A stretch of 64,000 nt of DNA, taken from the NCBI RefSeq assembly GCF_000022205.1, contig NC_012029.1:1426001-1490000 (forward strand), read 5' to 3'. Origin of the DNA: Halorubrum lacusprofundi ATCC 49239. Its GTDB lineage: Archaea; Halobacteriota; Halobacteria; Halobacteriales; Haloferacaceae. The notes below the pieces were generated by a model that saw only the letters and a program-made list of their open reading frames with translations, ran no database searches and was not told where the DNA came from. Below, one piece after another: positions 50,521-58,200 of this stretch. The translations under genes and the position numbers were made by a program. Position 1 is the first letter of the stretch, and every line of letters begins with the position of its first letter.

Positions 50521-51462
50521 TCAGCGCGCCCACGCCGGTTCGTCGACGCCGACGTAGGCGGCTATCTCGTGGCGTTCGAGGACGAGGAAGCCGGCGAGGA
50601 TCGCGACGAAGCCGATGATTGCCTCCGCCTCGATTAGGCTGCCGAGCAGGGCCCAGCTCCCAACCGCGGCGACGACCGGCTCCGCGTAGCCGACGAGGTG
50701 CAGCTGGGACGGGCCGACCTCGTCGAGCAGCGCGAAGTAGATCAGGAACGCGACGACACCCGACAGCAGCGTGAGGTACGAGAGCGACGCGATCGACGTC
50801 GCGTTCCAGACGATCGCCGCGGGCGACTCACCGAGCAGGGCGGCCCCGACGAGCAGCATCCCGGCGCCGGAGACCATCGCCCACCCCTGTAACGCGGCGA
50901 TCGGGAGGTCGGTGCGGAGCGGGCGGAGCAGCACCGCGCCGAGCGAGAAGGCGGCCGCGCCGGCGAACGCGAGCGCGACTCCGAGCAGGGCGGAGCTGCC
51001 GAGCCCCGCCTCCATCGGGTCGGCGATCACGATCACGCCGAGGATCCCGAGCGCGAACCCGCCGATCTCGAAGGGGCCGAGCCGCTCGTTCGGGAGGAGG
51101 AGCGCCGCGAACGTGGCGGTCAACACCGGCGAGAGGCTCACGACCACGGCGGCGACCGCGCCGGTGATGTGGAGCTCGCCGACGTACAGCAGGCCGTGGT
51201 ACGCGGCGATCACGAAGGCGCCGGCGACGGCGACGCCGAGCCACTCGTCGCGGCCTCGGGGGACCGTTCTGCCGGACATGACCGCGGCGAAGCCCAACAC
51301 GATCGCACCGGCGATGGCGTAGCGCACGCCGGCGAACAAGAGCGGCGGGAAGTAGTGCAGGCCGGCCTCGATAGCGACGAAAGAGGTGCCCCATAGGGTC
51401 GCGAGAAGGACGAACGCGGCGACGATCGATTCGGGAGTTGAGAGGAGGGTCCGCAGATTCAT
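50521..51462 (-). CDS. EamA/DMT-family transporter
   Basis: A 313-aa drug/metabolite transporter with ten predicted helices in two EamA repeats: FVAIEAGLHYFPPLLFAGVRYAIAG in repeat 1 and LGAVLLRPLRTDLPIAALQGWAM, SLSYLTLLSGVVAFLIYFALL, YAEPVVAAVGSWALLGSLI in repeat 2. Such proteins export amino acids or related metabolites. The divergent gene encodes an Lrp/AsnC regulator, 182 bp away, which fits control by an amino acid signal (inference). A TATA-like AGTTTAAC lies about 35 nt upstream on the minus strand. Confidence 0.92.
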   Translation of the reverse strand: MNLRTLLSTPESIVAAFVLLATLWGTSFVAIEAGLHYFPPLLFAGVRYAIAGAIVLGFAAVMSGRTVPRGRDEWLGVAVAGAFVIAAYHGLLYVGELHITGAVAAVVVSLSPVLTATFAALLLPNERLGPFEIGGFALGILGVIVIADPMEAGLGSSALLGVALAFAGAAAFSLGAVLLRPLRTDLPIAALQGWAMVSGAGMLLVGAALLGESPAAIVWNATSIASLSYLTLLSGVVAFLIYFALLDEVGPSQLHLVGYAEPVVAAVGSWALLGSLIEAEAIIGFVAILAGFLVLERHEIAAYVGVDEPAWAR

Positions 51463-51611
51463 TGACTACCGATTCGAAATTGGCGGAGATAGTTAAACTA
51501 ATCTCTCGGACAGGCGGAGATCTAGAATGAACAATCACACATACGAATTGCTTGCGACTCGGTCCCGAAATAAGGGCAGATGTTGAATTTCGATTCAAGT
51601 ATATCGGTCGT

Positions 51612-51619
51612 AATATATA
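51612..51619 (+). promoter_or_regulatory. TATA box of the Lrp-family gene
   Basis: AATATATA lies 29 nt upstream of the ATG at 51645. A GGGGAG stretch just before the ATG could also act as a ribosome binding site. Confidence 0.5.
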
Positions 51620-51644
51620 ACAGACCATCACGCGAACGGGGAGT

Positions 51645-52127
51645 ATGGACGAGCGCGACGTGCGGCTGTTGAAGGCGATCTCGGATCTCGGCACCGGGAG
51701 CCCCGAGCGGCTTCACGAGGAGACCGGGATTCCGGTGTCGACGATCCACTACCGGCTGAACAACCTCCGGGAGGACGGCGTGATCGAGAACGATCTGTAC
51801 GACCTCGACCACGAGGCGCTCGGGCTCGGCGTCACCGTGATCGTCGAGGTACTCGCGGACTACGAGGGGCCTTACGAGGAGTTCGCGGAGGAGTTGCTCG
51901 CGGTCGAGGGCGTGACGGAGGCGTTCTTCACGATGGGTGAGACCGACTTCGTCGTCCTCGCGCGGCTCTCCTCGTCGGACACCGTCGAGCGCCTCATCAG
52001 CGACTTCGAGGCGATCCCGGAGGTCGAGCGCACGAACTCGACGTTCACGATCGCCACCCTTCGCGACGAGTCGCGCGCGCCGGCGACGTACGACCTCGAC
52101 ACGCTGATCGAGGAGCTGACGGACTGA
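51645..52127 (+). CDS. Lrp/AsnC-family transcriptional regulator
   Basis: A 160-aa regulator. The N-terminal winged helix is DERDVRLLKAISDLGTGSPERL, with STIHYRLNNLREDGVI as the recognition part; the C-terminal RAM/AsnC domain is VTVIVEVLADYEGPYEEF to RTNSTFTIATLRDESRAP. It is divergent from the EamA transporter, suggesting that it controls amino acid export as well as itself. Complete and typical in length. Confidence 0.93.
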   Translation: MDERDVRLLKAISDLGTGSPERLHEETGIPVSTIHYRLNNLREDGVIENDLYDLDHEALGLGVTVIVEVLADYEGPYEEFAEELLAVEGVTEAFFTMGETDFVVLARLSSSDTVERLISDFEAIPEVERTNSTFTIATLRDESRAPATYDLDTLIEELTD

Positions 52128-52193
52128 GGAACGGCGGGCTCGGCGGAGGCGGCGACGGCATTTTTAAGGAGAATTAGGCGGCTGCGACGATCA

Positions 52194-52595
52194 CTTATAA
52201 ATGGATGTGCGGTGGCGCGCGCCTCCGAGCGGCCGCCATCGGCGGCCACGAGGAGCGCGTGCGAGGTCGCCGGCGCTACGCGCCGGCTGCCAGAGAATCT
52301 TCGATTCTCGCTGGACGCGGTGAGCGCTCGGAGAGCGCGAACCGCGAGGCTGGGGAGGTGTGAGGTGCGGTGCTGTGCGGGGCGGGATTCGAAGGGGCAG
52401 CCGTGAGGGCGGCGCAGGCGACGTAAGCACCGCAATGAGGGAGCGATAGCGACCGAGTGAGGAGCGCAGCGAGCGTGCGCCGCCCTCACGGCTGGGGCTT
52501 TGGGAGTGTTCTCCGCAGACTCGTCAATCACGCACTGCCGAGCGGTTGGGGCTTTGGAAGTGCTCACCATACCGCCAGCAGCAACGATTTATAAA
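52194..52595 (+). repeat. R1 intergenic element, copy 4 (expanded)
   Basis: The longest R1 copy at 402 bp. Left box CTTATAAA (52194-52201) with flank GACGATCACTTATAAATG; core 1 at 52348-52365; GGATTCGAAGGGGCAGCC near 52385. The second core is present twice, as GCTGGGGCTTTGGGAGTGTT (52491-52510) and GGTTGGGGCTTTGGAAGTG (52544-52562), so the right-hand module is duplicated. The right box is TTTATAAA (52588-52595). A 50-bp insert near 52265 holds the palindrome CCGGCGCTACGCGCCGG. No gene is supported in 52128-52612. Confidence 0.83.
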
Positions 52596-52612
52596 CGACC
52601 GCACCACGACGC

Positions 52613-54496
52613 CTACGACCGCTTGCCGATCTCCTCGCGCAGCACGTCGGAGACGATCTCGCCGTCGGCCTTCCCGCGGAGCGCGCCCATCGCCTCGCCC
52701 ATCAGTCCGGAAAAGGCGCCCATCCCCTCGGCTTCGATTTGGTCGGCGTTGCGCTCGACGACCTCCACCACGGCCTCCCGGACCTCCGCCTCGCTCACGC
52801 CCGACAGCCCGGCCTCCTCGACCGCCTCGGCCGCCGACAGCGACGGGTCCTCCGCGAGCGTCGTCAGCACTTTCGGGACGCCCTCCTTCGCGAGGTCGCC
52901 GTCCTCCACGAGGTCGAACAGGTCGAGGAAGTGCTCATAGCTCAGATTCTCGACGGGCGCGCCGTCGCGCCGGATCTCCGTCGTCGTCGACTCCAGTGTC
53001 GAGGCCGCGAAGGTGGGGTCGACGCCGCGGTCGACCGCGGTCTCGAACAGGGGGAACCGCTGGCCGAACGCGACCTGCTCGGCGAGGCCGGCGTCGAGCC
53101 CGAACGCCTCAGTGTACCGCTCGGCCTTCTCGTCGAGCAGCTCCGGCCGGTCCACGTCGGAGGGGTCCGGCTCGACCGGCGGCACGTCCGTCTCGGGGTA
53201 CATCCGCGCCGCGCCGGGCAGCGGCCGGAGGTACCGAGTCGTCCCATCGTCGTTCGCACCGCGGGTCTCCTCGGGGATACCCTCGATGGCGGTCTCGGCG
53301 CGCTCGGCGGCGGCTTCGATCGTCAGGTCGGCGGTCTCGGGGTCGGCCGCGACGATGGCGACCGCGTCGTCCTCGTCCGCCCCGACCGCATCGCGCAGCG
53401 CGGCGACCTCCTCTTCGGTCACGCCGTACGCCGGCAGCTCGTCGGTGTGGAAGATGCCGCCCGCGCCGTGGCGCTTCGCGTGGTCGGACAATTCCGTGCC
53501 GAGCCGACGGTCCGGCTGGATCTCGCGCCCGACGAGTCCGTCGAAGCCGAACAGGGGAACCGCGGTGACCTTCCCGCCCGAGTCGAGCGCGCCGCGAATA
53601 ACCCCGGACTCGGTGTCGGCGAAGGTGTCGGTCACGTCGCGCACGTCGCCGACGCTCGCGTCGCGCTCGACCAGTTCGTCGCGGATTTCGAGCAGTTCGG
53701 CCTGCCGACCGACCTCGCCGCGGACGATGTCCTCGATCCCCTGGAGGTCCTGTACGCCCTTCACTTCGACGCGGGCGCCGTCGGCGATGGAGACGTTCAC
53801 GTCCTGCCGGATCGTGCCGAGTCCGCGCTTGACCGCGCCCGTCGACCGGAGCAGCATGCCGATGCGCTCGGCCGCCTCGCGCGCACCCTCGGGGCTCCGG
53901 ATGTCCGGCCCCGTTCCGATCTCGACGAGGGGAACGCCGAGCCGGTCGAGCGAGTAGACGACGCCCTCTTCCGTCTCTTCGACGCGCTTTGCCGACTCCT
54001 CTTCGAGCATGAGGTCCGCGATCGACACGCGTCCCTCGCTCGTCTCGATCTCGCCCGCTTGGCCCAGCAGGATCGAGCGCTGGAACCCGGAGGTGTTCGA
54101 GCCGTCGATGACGAGCTTTCGCATGACGTGCGCCTGATCGACGACGGAGATGTCGAGCAGGTCGGCGACCTGGAGGGCCACCGAGAGGGCCTCGCCATCG
54201 ATGCGGCGGGGTGGCTCGTCGTCCTCCTCGACGAGGCAGGTGGTGTCGTACGCGAGGTAGGTGAACTCGCGGTCGACACGGCTCTCCTCCATCGCGGCGT
54301 CGTCGAGTTCGCCGAGTTCGCTCTTCGTCGGGTGAAGCCGGCGGGTGATCTCGCGGTCGGAATCCTCGGGGTCGCGCTCGGTCGTCGGGGAGTCACAGAA
54401 CAGCTTCGTCGCCGTGTCGAGCTGCTGGTGGATCTCCAGCCCGGCGACGAGCCCCAGCTCCTCGTGGTCGTACTCGGGGGTCGCGTCCGTACTCAT
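52613..54496 (-). CDS. gatE: Glutamyl-tRNA(Gln) amidotransferase subunit E
   Basis: A 627-aa archaeal tRNA-dependent amidotransferase subunit that, with GatD, converts Glu-tRNA(Gln) to Gln-tRNA(Gln). LGLVAGLEIHQQLDTATKLF is the GatB/E opening; the kinase core has RKLVIDGSNTSGFQRSILL and VEIGTGPDI; an AspRS-like insertion (ETDVPPVEPD) and a C-terminal YqeY-like helical domain (AEGMGAFSGLMGEAMGALRG) complete the GatE architecture. The ATG at 54496 is canonical. Needed because haloarchaea lack glutaminyl-tRNA synthetase. Confidence 0.97.
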   Translation of the reverse strand: MSTDATPEYDHEELGLVAGLEIHQQLDTATKLFCDSPTTERDPEDSDREITRRLHPTKSELGELDDAAMEESRVDREFTYLAYDTTCLVEEDDEPPRRIDGEALSVALQVADLLDISVVDQAHVMRKLVIDGSNTSGFQRSILLGQAGEIETSEGRVSIADLMLEEESAKRVEETEEGVVYSLDRLGVPLVEIGTGPDIRSPEGAREAAERIGMLLRSTGAVKRGLGTIRQDVNVSIADGARVEVKGVQDLQGIEDIVRGEVGRQAELLEIRDELVERDASVGDVRDVTDTFADTESGVIRGALDSGGKVTAVPLFGFDGLVGREIQPDRRLGTELSDHAKRHGAGGIFHTDELPAYGVTEEEVAALRDAVGADEDDAVAIVAADPETADLTIEAAAERAETAIEGIPEETRGANDDGTTRYLRPLPGAARMYPETDVPPVEPDPSDVDRPELLDEKAERYTEAFGLDAGLAEQVAFGQRFPLFETAVDRGVDPTFAASTLESTTTEIRRDGAPVENLSYEHFLDLFDLVEDGDLAKEGVPKVLTTLAEDPSLSAAEAVEEAGLSGVSEAEVREAVVEVVERNADQIEAEGMGAFSGLMGEAMGALRGKADGEIVSDVLREEIGKRS

Positions 54497-54703
54497 TACG
54501 CTCTACTGCGGCAGGCCGGGACTAAAAGGGTGGCAGTTCGTCGGGGACAGGTAACGAGCGACGAGATGGGGCGGAACGGGTTGAGAGGTGTCGCTGAAGT
54601 CCCGACTACGCATGTAAGGATTTGTGGAACAGATACATTCGGAGGAGAGTATCGATGAGAGGAGGGGACAAGCTCTTATCTCAGTGTCACTTATGGGGAG
54701 GGT

Positions 54704-55102
54704 ATGGGAGAGCCAGAGGAAGGTCCTGATCAACAAAATCGCGCGGCAATGGGGAGTTCCCCACCACGATTAGCGGAAGATCAGTTCTATCGGGCGCTCG
54801 CCTCATCCCACCGTCGACATTTGCTTTATTATTTACTTGAAAATGAGGAATGCACTGTAGAGGAGCTCGCGTCCGTCCTCAGTGGTTGGGAAGCCACCAC
54901 AGCGGGAACGATGTACACATCAGCAAACCGTTCGGCGATCTTTCTCCAACTACTGCACAACCACTTGCCGAGACTCGCCGATGCGGGACTGATCGATTAC
55001 GATTCGAACAGTGGCACTGTCCAGCTAGAATCGCTCCATCCACAGGTCACAAGCATCATTCGGCGGAGCGTCGAGGCTGAACAACCTGAACAATCGGAAT
55101 GA
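54704..55102 (+). CDS. DUF7344-family winged-helix regulator
   Basis: A 132-aa DNA-binding protein. After a hydrophilic start, LAEDQFYRALASSHRRHLLYYLLE begins the helix-turn-helix, followed by TVEELASVLSGW and LHNHLPRLADAGLIDYDSNSG, as in the haloarchaeal DUF7344 family. It overlaps the DICT gene by 4 bp (ATGA), so they are co-translated; the pair resembles a regulator plus signal-sensing partner. Codon use is AT-richer than flanking genes, suggesting transfer. Confidence 0.85.
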   Translation: MGEPEEGPDQQNRAAMGSSPPRLAEDQFYRALASSHRRHLLYYLLENEECTVEELASVLSGWEATTAGTMYTSANRSAIFLQLLHNHLPRLADAGLIDYDSNSGTVQLESLHPQVTSIIRRSVEAEQPEQSE

Positions 55103-55803
55103 CGCTCGGCTCGCTAATCGGCGAGATTCAGGGGAGGCAGCATCAAGTCACCGTCTACAGGAGCGGCGACCGACTCGAAATCGAAACGTGGCTTGCCGGC
55201 CATGGCGTCAACGCCGAGTCGCGCTCGCTTCCGTCACCTGGTCCAAACCCGTTTATCGAAATCAAAACCGACGGCGAGGTTATCGGTATCATCGGAGTCG
55301 AGGCGATTGAGGCGCTGCTTGAACCGCCGATCCATCGACCCGGCGACCAAAACGGGATATCCGAGGGGTACCGAGTGCTCTTCGATATTCTTGAGAGGAT
55401 GGTGTTTTCCGCGATGAGTCGTCGCGAGCTCCTCGCAGTTAGTCGCGAAATTGAAGATCGTGCCTTTCGCGTCGGAGAAGGAACCCTGTGGGTTGGTTTT
55501 CAGACCCTCTCGGCATTCAAGTCCCAGGTGGATGTGTATCGGACACTCAGTGACGAAACAAACCTCAATATCCATATTTATGGTGTCGAAGACTGGACCC
55601 CGCCAGAGATTTCTGAGATTAGCTACCACACCGAAGAGGCCACGAGGTTCGAGCCCTACTGGGTCCTAGCGTACGACGGCGGGCCCGACGAGAATCAGGC
55701 CTGCGGCTTAGTTGCTAAAGAGTATTCGGACGAATACACTGGCTTCTGGACAAACGATCCGACGACCGTCGAGGATATCGCAACGACGTTCAATACCGTT
55801 TGA
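55099..55803 (+). CDS. DICT sensory domain protein
   Basis: A 234-aa soluble protein with the DICT (DIguanylate Cyclases and Two-component) sensory domain: SLIGEIQGRQHQVTVYRSGD to the end, with segments FDILERMVFSAMSRRELLAVS, RAFRVGEGTLWVGFQTLSAF and IHIYGVEDW. In haloarchaea this domain often pairs with small HTH proteins. Ligand unknown. It overlaps the preceding HTH gene. Lower GC and the nearby tRNA gene hint at acquisition as a small islet. Confidence 0.85.
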   Translation: MTLGSLIGEIQGRQHQVTVYRSGDRLEIETWLAGHGVNAESRSLPSPGPNPFIEIKTDGEVIGIIGVEAIEALLEPPIHRPGDQNGISEGYRVLFDILERMVFSAMSRRELLAVSREIEDRAFRVGEGTLWVGFQTLSAFKSQVDVYRTLSDETNLNIHIYGVEDWTPPEISEISYHTEEATRFEPYWVLAYDGGPDENQACGLVAKEYSDEYTGFWTNDPTTVEDIATTFNTV

Positions 55804-56037
55804 GCCACGTTCGAAGATGATCACAGGGAGGACGACTAGTAGTTATCAACAAACATGCATGTTATCCGATGATCTGTCTGAAGAATACGGATTCGACAGT
55901 ACCAGACGGAACGAACCGGGACAAGAGACGAACAGACGTGACGGACCCGCCGCTCAGTACGTAGCGGTCGAAAGGAATTATGCGTGGGTGCTGTCGTAGA
56001 GACAACACCGTGCATCGTGGGGGTGTACCCCGTGCGA

Positions 56038-56122
56038 TGCGTGGGACCGGATTTGAACCGGCGGACCTCTACAGGACAGCGCCCTCAACGCTGCGCCGTT
56101 GGCCTGGCTTGGCTACCCACGC
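56038..56122 (-). tRNA. tRNA-Leu(GAG)
   Basis: An 85-nt class II tRNA on the minus strand. The acceptor stem pairs GCGTGGG (5' end at 56122) with CCCACGC (56045-56039) and the discriminator is A at 56038; CCA is not encoded. The anticodon stem CAGCG/CGCTG holds the loop TTGAGGG with anticodon GAG. A long variable arm and the T loop GGTTCAAATC are present. No intron. Positions were folded by eye. Confidence 0.95.
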
Positions 56123-56285
56123 TCGCGGTGTTCTGTCGCATCTCCACGTACCCTTCCCCTAATTAAAAGCCCTTCCATTCGGCGGGACCGTGTCGGAGGT
56201 TGCCACCGGTCGGGAGAGCACACGCACGACGACCCGGCCCGCCGGAACCGGCACGGGTTTGGGAGTGGCGTCCGTCCGATCGGAT

Positions 56286-56846
56286 ATGTCCGAGTGGGCC
56301 CGCGAGAACGTCCCGTTGCTGACCGCCCTCCTGTCCGTCGTCGCGCTCGCGCTCGTCTTCGGCGCCGTCGGCGGCGTGATCCCGAGCAGCGTACTTCCAC
56401 GCGCGAGCGACACCGTCCTCGCCGCGCTCCCGCACCTCAACGCCGCGATCTCCGCGACCGCGATCGGCACCATCCTGGTTGGCTGGCGAGCGATCTCCCG
56501 AGGGAACGTCGATCGTCACAAAGCGTTCATGCTCTCGTCGTTCGGGCTGTTCGCCGCGTTCCTCGTCAGCTATCTCTACCGGCTGATCCTCGTGGGGACC
56601 GTCGAGTTCCCCGGCCCGGAGGCCGTGTACAGCTACGTCTACCTCCCGTTTCTGGCCATCCACATTCTGCTCGCGATCGTTTGTCTCCCCTTCGTCTTCT
56701 ACGCGCTGCTGCTCGCCGCCACCCGCCCGTACGAGGATCTGTACCACACCCGACACGCGCAGATCGGCTCCGTCGCTGCGGTCCTCTGGCTGATCTCTTT
56801 CACGATGGGGATCGGCGTCTACCTCATGCTGTACCACGCGTTCTGA
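56286..56846 (+). CDS. DUF420 domain-containing membrane protein
   Basis: A 186-aa protein with four to five transmembrane helices: NVPLLTALLSVVALALVFGA, LPHLNAAISATAIGTILVGW, FGLFAAFLVSYLYR and YVYLPFLAIHILLAIVCLPF. The DUF420 hallmarks are conserved His residues at RHKAFM, AIHILLA and YHTRHAQIG. DUF420 proteins are linked to cytochrome oxidase assembly (CtaG-like context). The inner ATG at 56286 starts 10 residues before helix 1, as usual; a GTG at 56190 with a TATA-like TTAAAAG about 26 nt before it is an alternative giving 218 aa. Confidence 0.82.
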   Translation: MSEWARENVPLLTALLSVVALALVFGAVGGVIPSSVLPRASDTVLAALPHLNAAISATAIGTILVGWRAISRGNVDRHKAFMLSSFGLFAAFLVSYLYRLILVGTVEFPGPEAVYSYVYLPFLAIHILLAIVCLPFVFYALLLAATRPYEDLYHTRHAQIGSVAAVLWLISFTMGIGVYLMLYHAF

Positions 56847-56906
56847 GACCCCTGTTCCCGAGTCTGGCGACGAATGTTGAAGCCACTGTCACCCGTATAG
56901 TCTGAC

Positions 56907-57413
56907 GTGCTGTTCCCGACCCACCTCCTCGTCGCCGTCGGAATGAGGTGGCTGGCGAGCCACTCGCGGGTCCGTCGACGCCTCCGGGCCGCCCCGACGC
57001 TCTCGGCGGGATGGCTGGTCGCCGGGGCCGCGCTCCCGGACATCGTCGACAAGCCGCTCGGTGCGTTCGGGGTCGTCGACACCTACCACTCGGCCGGCCA
57101 CTCCGTGCTGCTCGTCCCCCTCGCGGTCGCCGTCGCCGTGAGGCATCGACACGGGCTCGCGATCGCGGTCGGCTGGGGATCGCACCTCGCGCTCGACGCG
57201 TTCCACGTCGTCGTAAACGGGCGAGCGAGCGACGCGCTGTTCCTCGTGTGGCCGGTCCGCACGCGGTCTGACCCGCTTGCGATTCCACCGGGCGAGTTCG
57301 TGCGATTCTACGTCGGAAGCCCGTCGTTTTACATCGAACTTGGGCTGTGGCTAGCGGCTGTCCTGATCGTGTTGCGGTCGCAGTCCGGCGCCGGTCGAGA
57401 AGACGGTCGGTGA
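56907..57413 (+). CDS. YdjM/DUF457-like membrane protein (paralogue)
   Basis: A 168-aa protein with a GTG start. Family residues: PTHLLVAVGMRWLA (His), VAGAALPDIVDKPLG (Pro-Asp), YHSAGHSVLLV (His x2) and WGSHLALDAFHVVVNG. It is a membrane-bound, putatively metal-dependent hydrolase of unproven activity, like the gene at 32395-32934. It follows the DUF420 gene after 60 bp on the same strand. Confidence 0.85.
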   Translation: MLFPTHLLVAVGMRWLASHSRVRRRLRAAPTLSAGWLVAGAALPDIVDKPLGAFGVVDTYHSAGHSVLLVPLAVAVAVRHRHGLAIAVGWGSHLALDAFHVVVNGRASDALFLVWPVRTRSDPLAIPPGEFVRFYVGSPSFYIELGLWLAAVLIVLRSQSGAGREDGR

Positions 57414-57418
57414 CCCCT

Positions 57419-58114
57419 CTACTCTTCGCTGGCCATCTTGTGGGCCGCGTAGAACAGCGGTACGAGCAGCGCCCCGGCGAAGCCGAGCGCGAGCGCGAGC
57501 GCCCCGATGTCGTTGGCGGAGAGGTCGGGGGCGCTGGGTCCGCCGTCGGATGCGTTCCCGCCGTCGGTCGTATTTCCGCCGTCGGTGGCGTTGCCGTCGC
57601 CGCCGTCATCGCCATCTCCCCCGTCGCCGCCGGGCGTCACGAGGTCGTCGTCGACCGATCCGATCGCGACAACGCCCTTCATGCCGACCGCCTCGTGGGG
57701 GACACAGAGGTAGTTGAACGTGTCGCCGTCGGACGCGTCGTCGAAGGTGTACTCGAAGGTGGCTCCCTCCTCGCTGACCGGGTCCCCGCTGTTGAATGTC
57801 TCGTCGTCGGCGACGACATTGTGGGCGCCGCCCTCACCGGTCCACTCCCAAACGACCGTCGTCCCGGGGTCGATCAGGATCGCGGCCGGCCCGAACTTGA
57901 GGCCGTCGACCGCGCCGACTGCGACCGTGACCTCGTCCTGTCCCGTGTAATCGTGGGTGCCGTCGTAGTTGTCGACGTCGTCCAGCCAGCCGTCGTACTG
58001 GGCCGCTACCCCGCCGGAGCCGGCGGCGAGGCCGGTCGCGGCGGCGGCGCCCGCTGCGCCGACCCTGAACAATCCGCGGCGACTCATCGTCGTCTCGTCG
58101 GCGTTGGATGTCAT
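57419..58114 (-). CDS. Halocyanin domain protein (blue copper, Tat-exported, membrane anchored)
   Basis: A 231-aa type 1 copper protein. A Tat signal (MSRRGLFRVGAAG) is followed by the halocyanin repeat YDGWLDDVDNYDGTHDY and the copper-binding fold: His in GGAHNVVADD, and Cys, His and Met in YLCVPHEAVGMKG. A long Asp/Gly/Asn linker leads to a C-terminal transmembrane helix (IGALALALGFAGALLVPLFY), so it faces outside and is anchored. The ATG at 58114 is 27 nt from a TATA box and leaderless; the ATG at 58129 is too close to it. Confidence 0.94.
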   Translation of the reverse strand: MTSNADETTMSRRGLFRVGAAGAAAATGLAAGSGGVAAQYDGWLDDVDNYDGTHDYTGQDEVTVAVGAVDGLKFGPAAILIDPGTTVVWEWTGEGGAHNVVADDETFNSGDPVSEEGATFEYTFDDASDGDTFNYLCVPHEAVGMKGVVAIGSVDDDLVTPGGDGGDGDDGGDGNATDGGNTTDGGNASDGGPSAPDLSANDIGALALALGFAGALLVPLFYAAHKMASEE

Positions 58115-58136
58115 ATCCCTATCTCCCATCGTGTGC

Positions 58137-58145
58137 GTATTTAAG
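58137..58145 (-). promoter_or_regulatory. TATA box of the halocyanin gene
   Basis: CTTAAATAC on the minus strand is centred 27 nt upstream of the ATG at 58112-58114. It decides between the two possible starts of the gene. Confidence 0.55.
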
Positions 58146-58200
58146 CTCCCGATACACGACGCCGAGAAACGGTCGGTTCGGGGTCTCGGAGGTCAACCGC

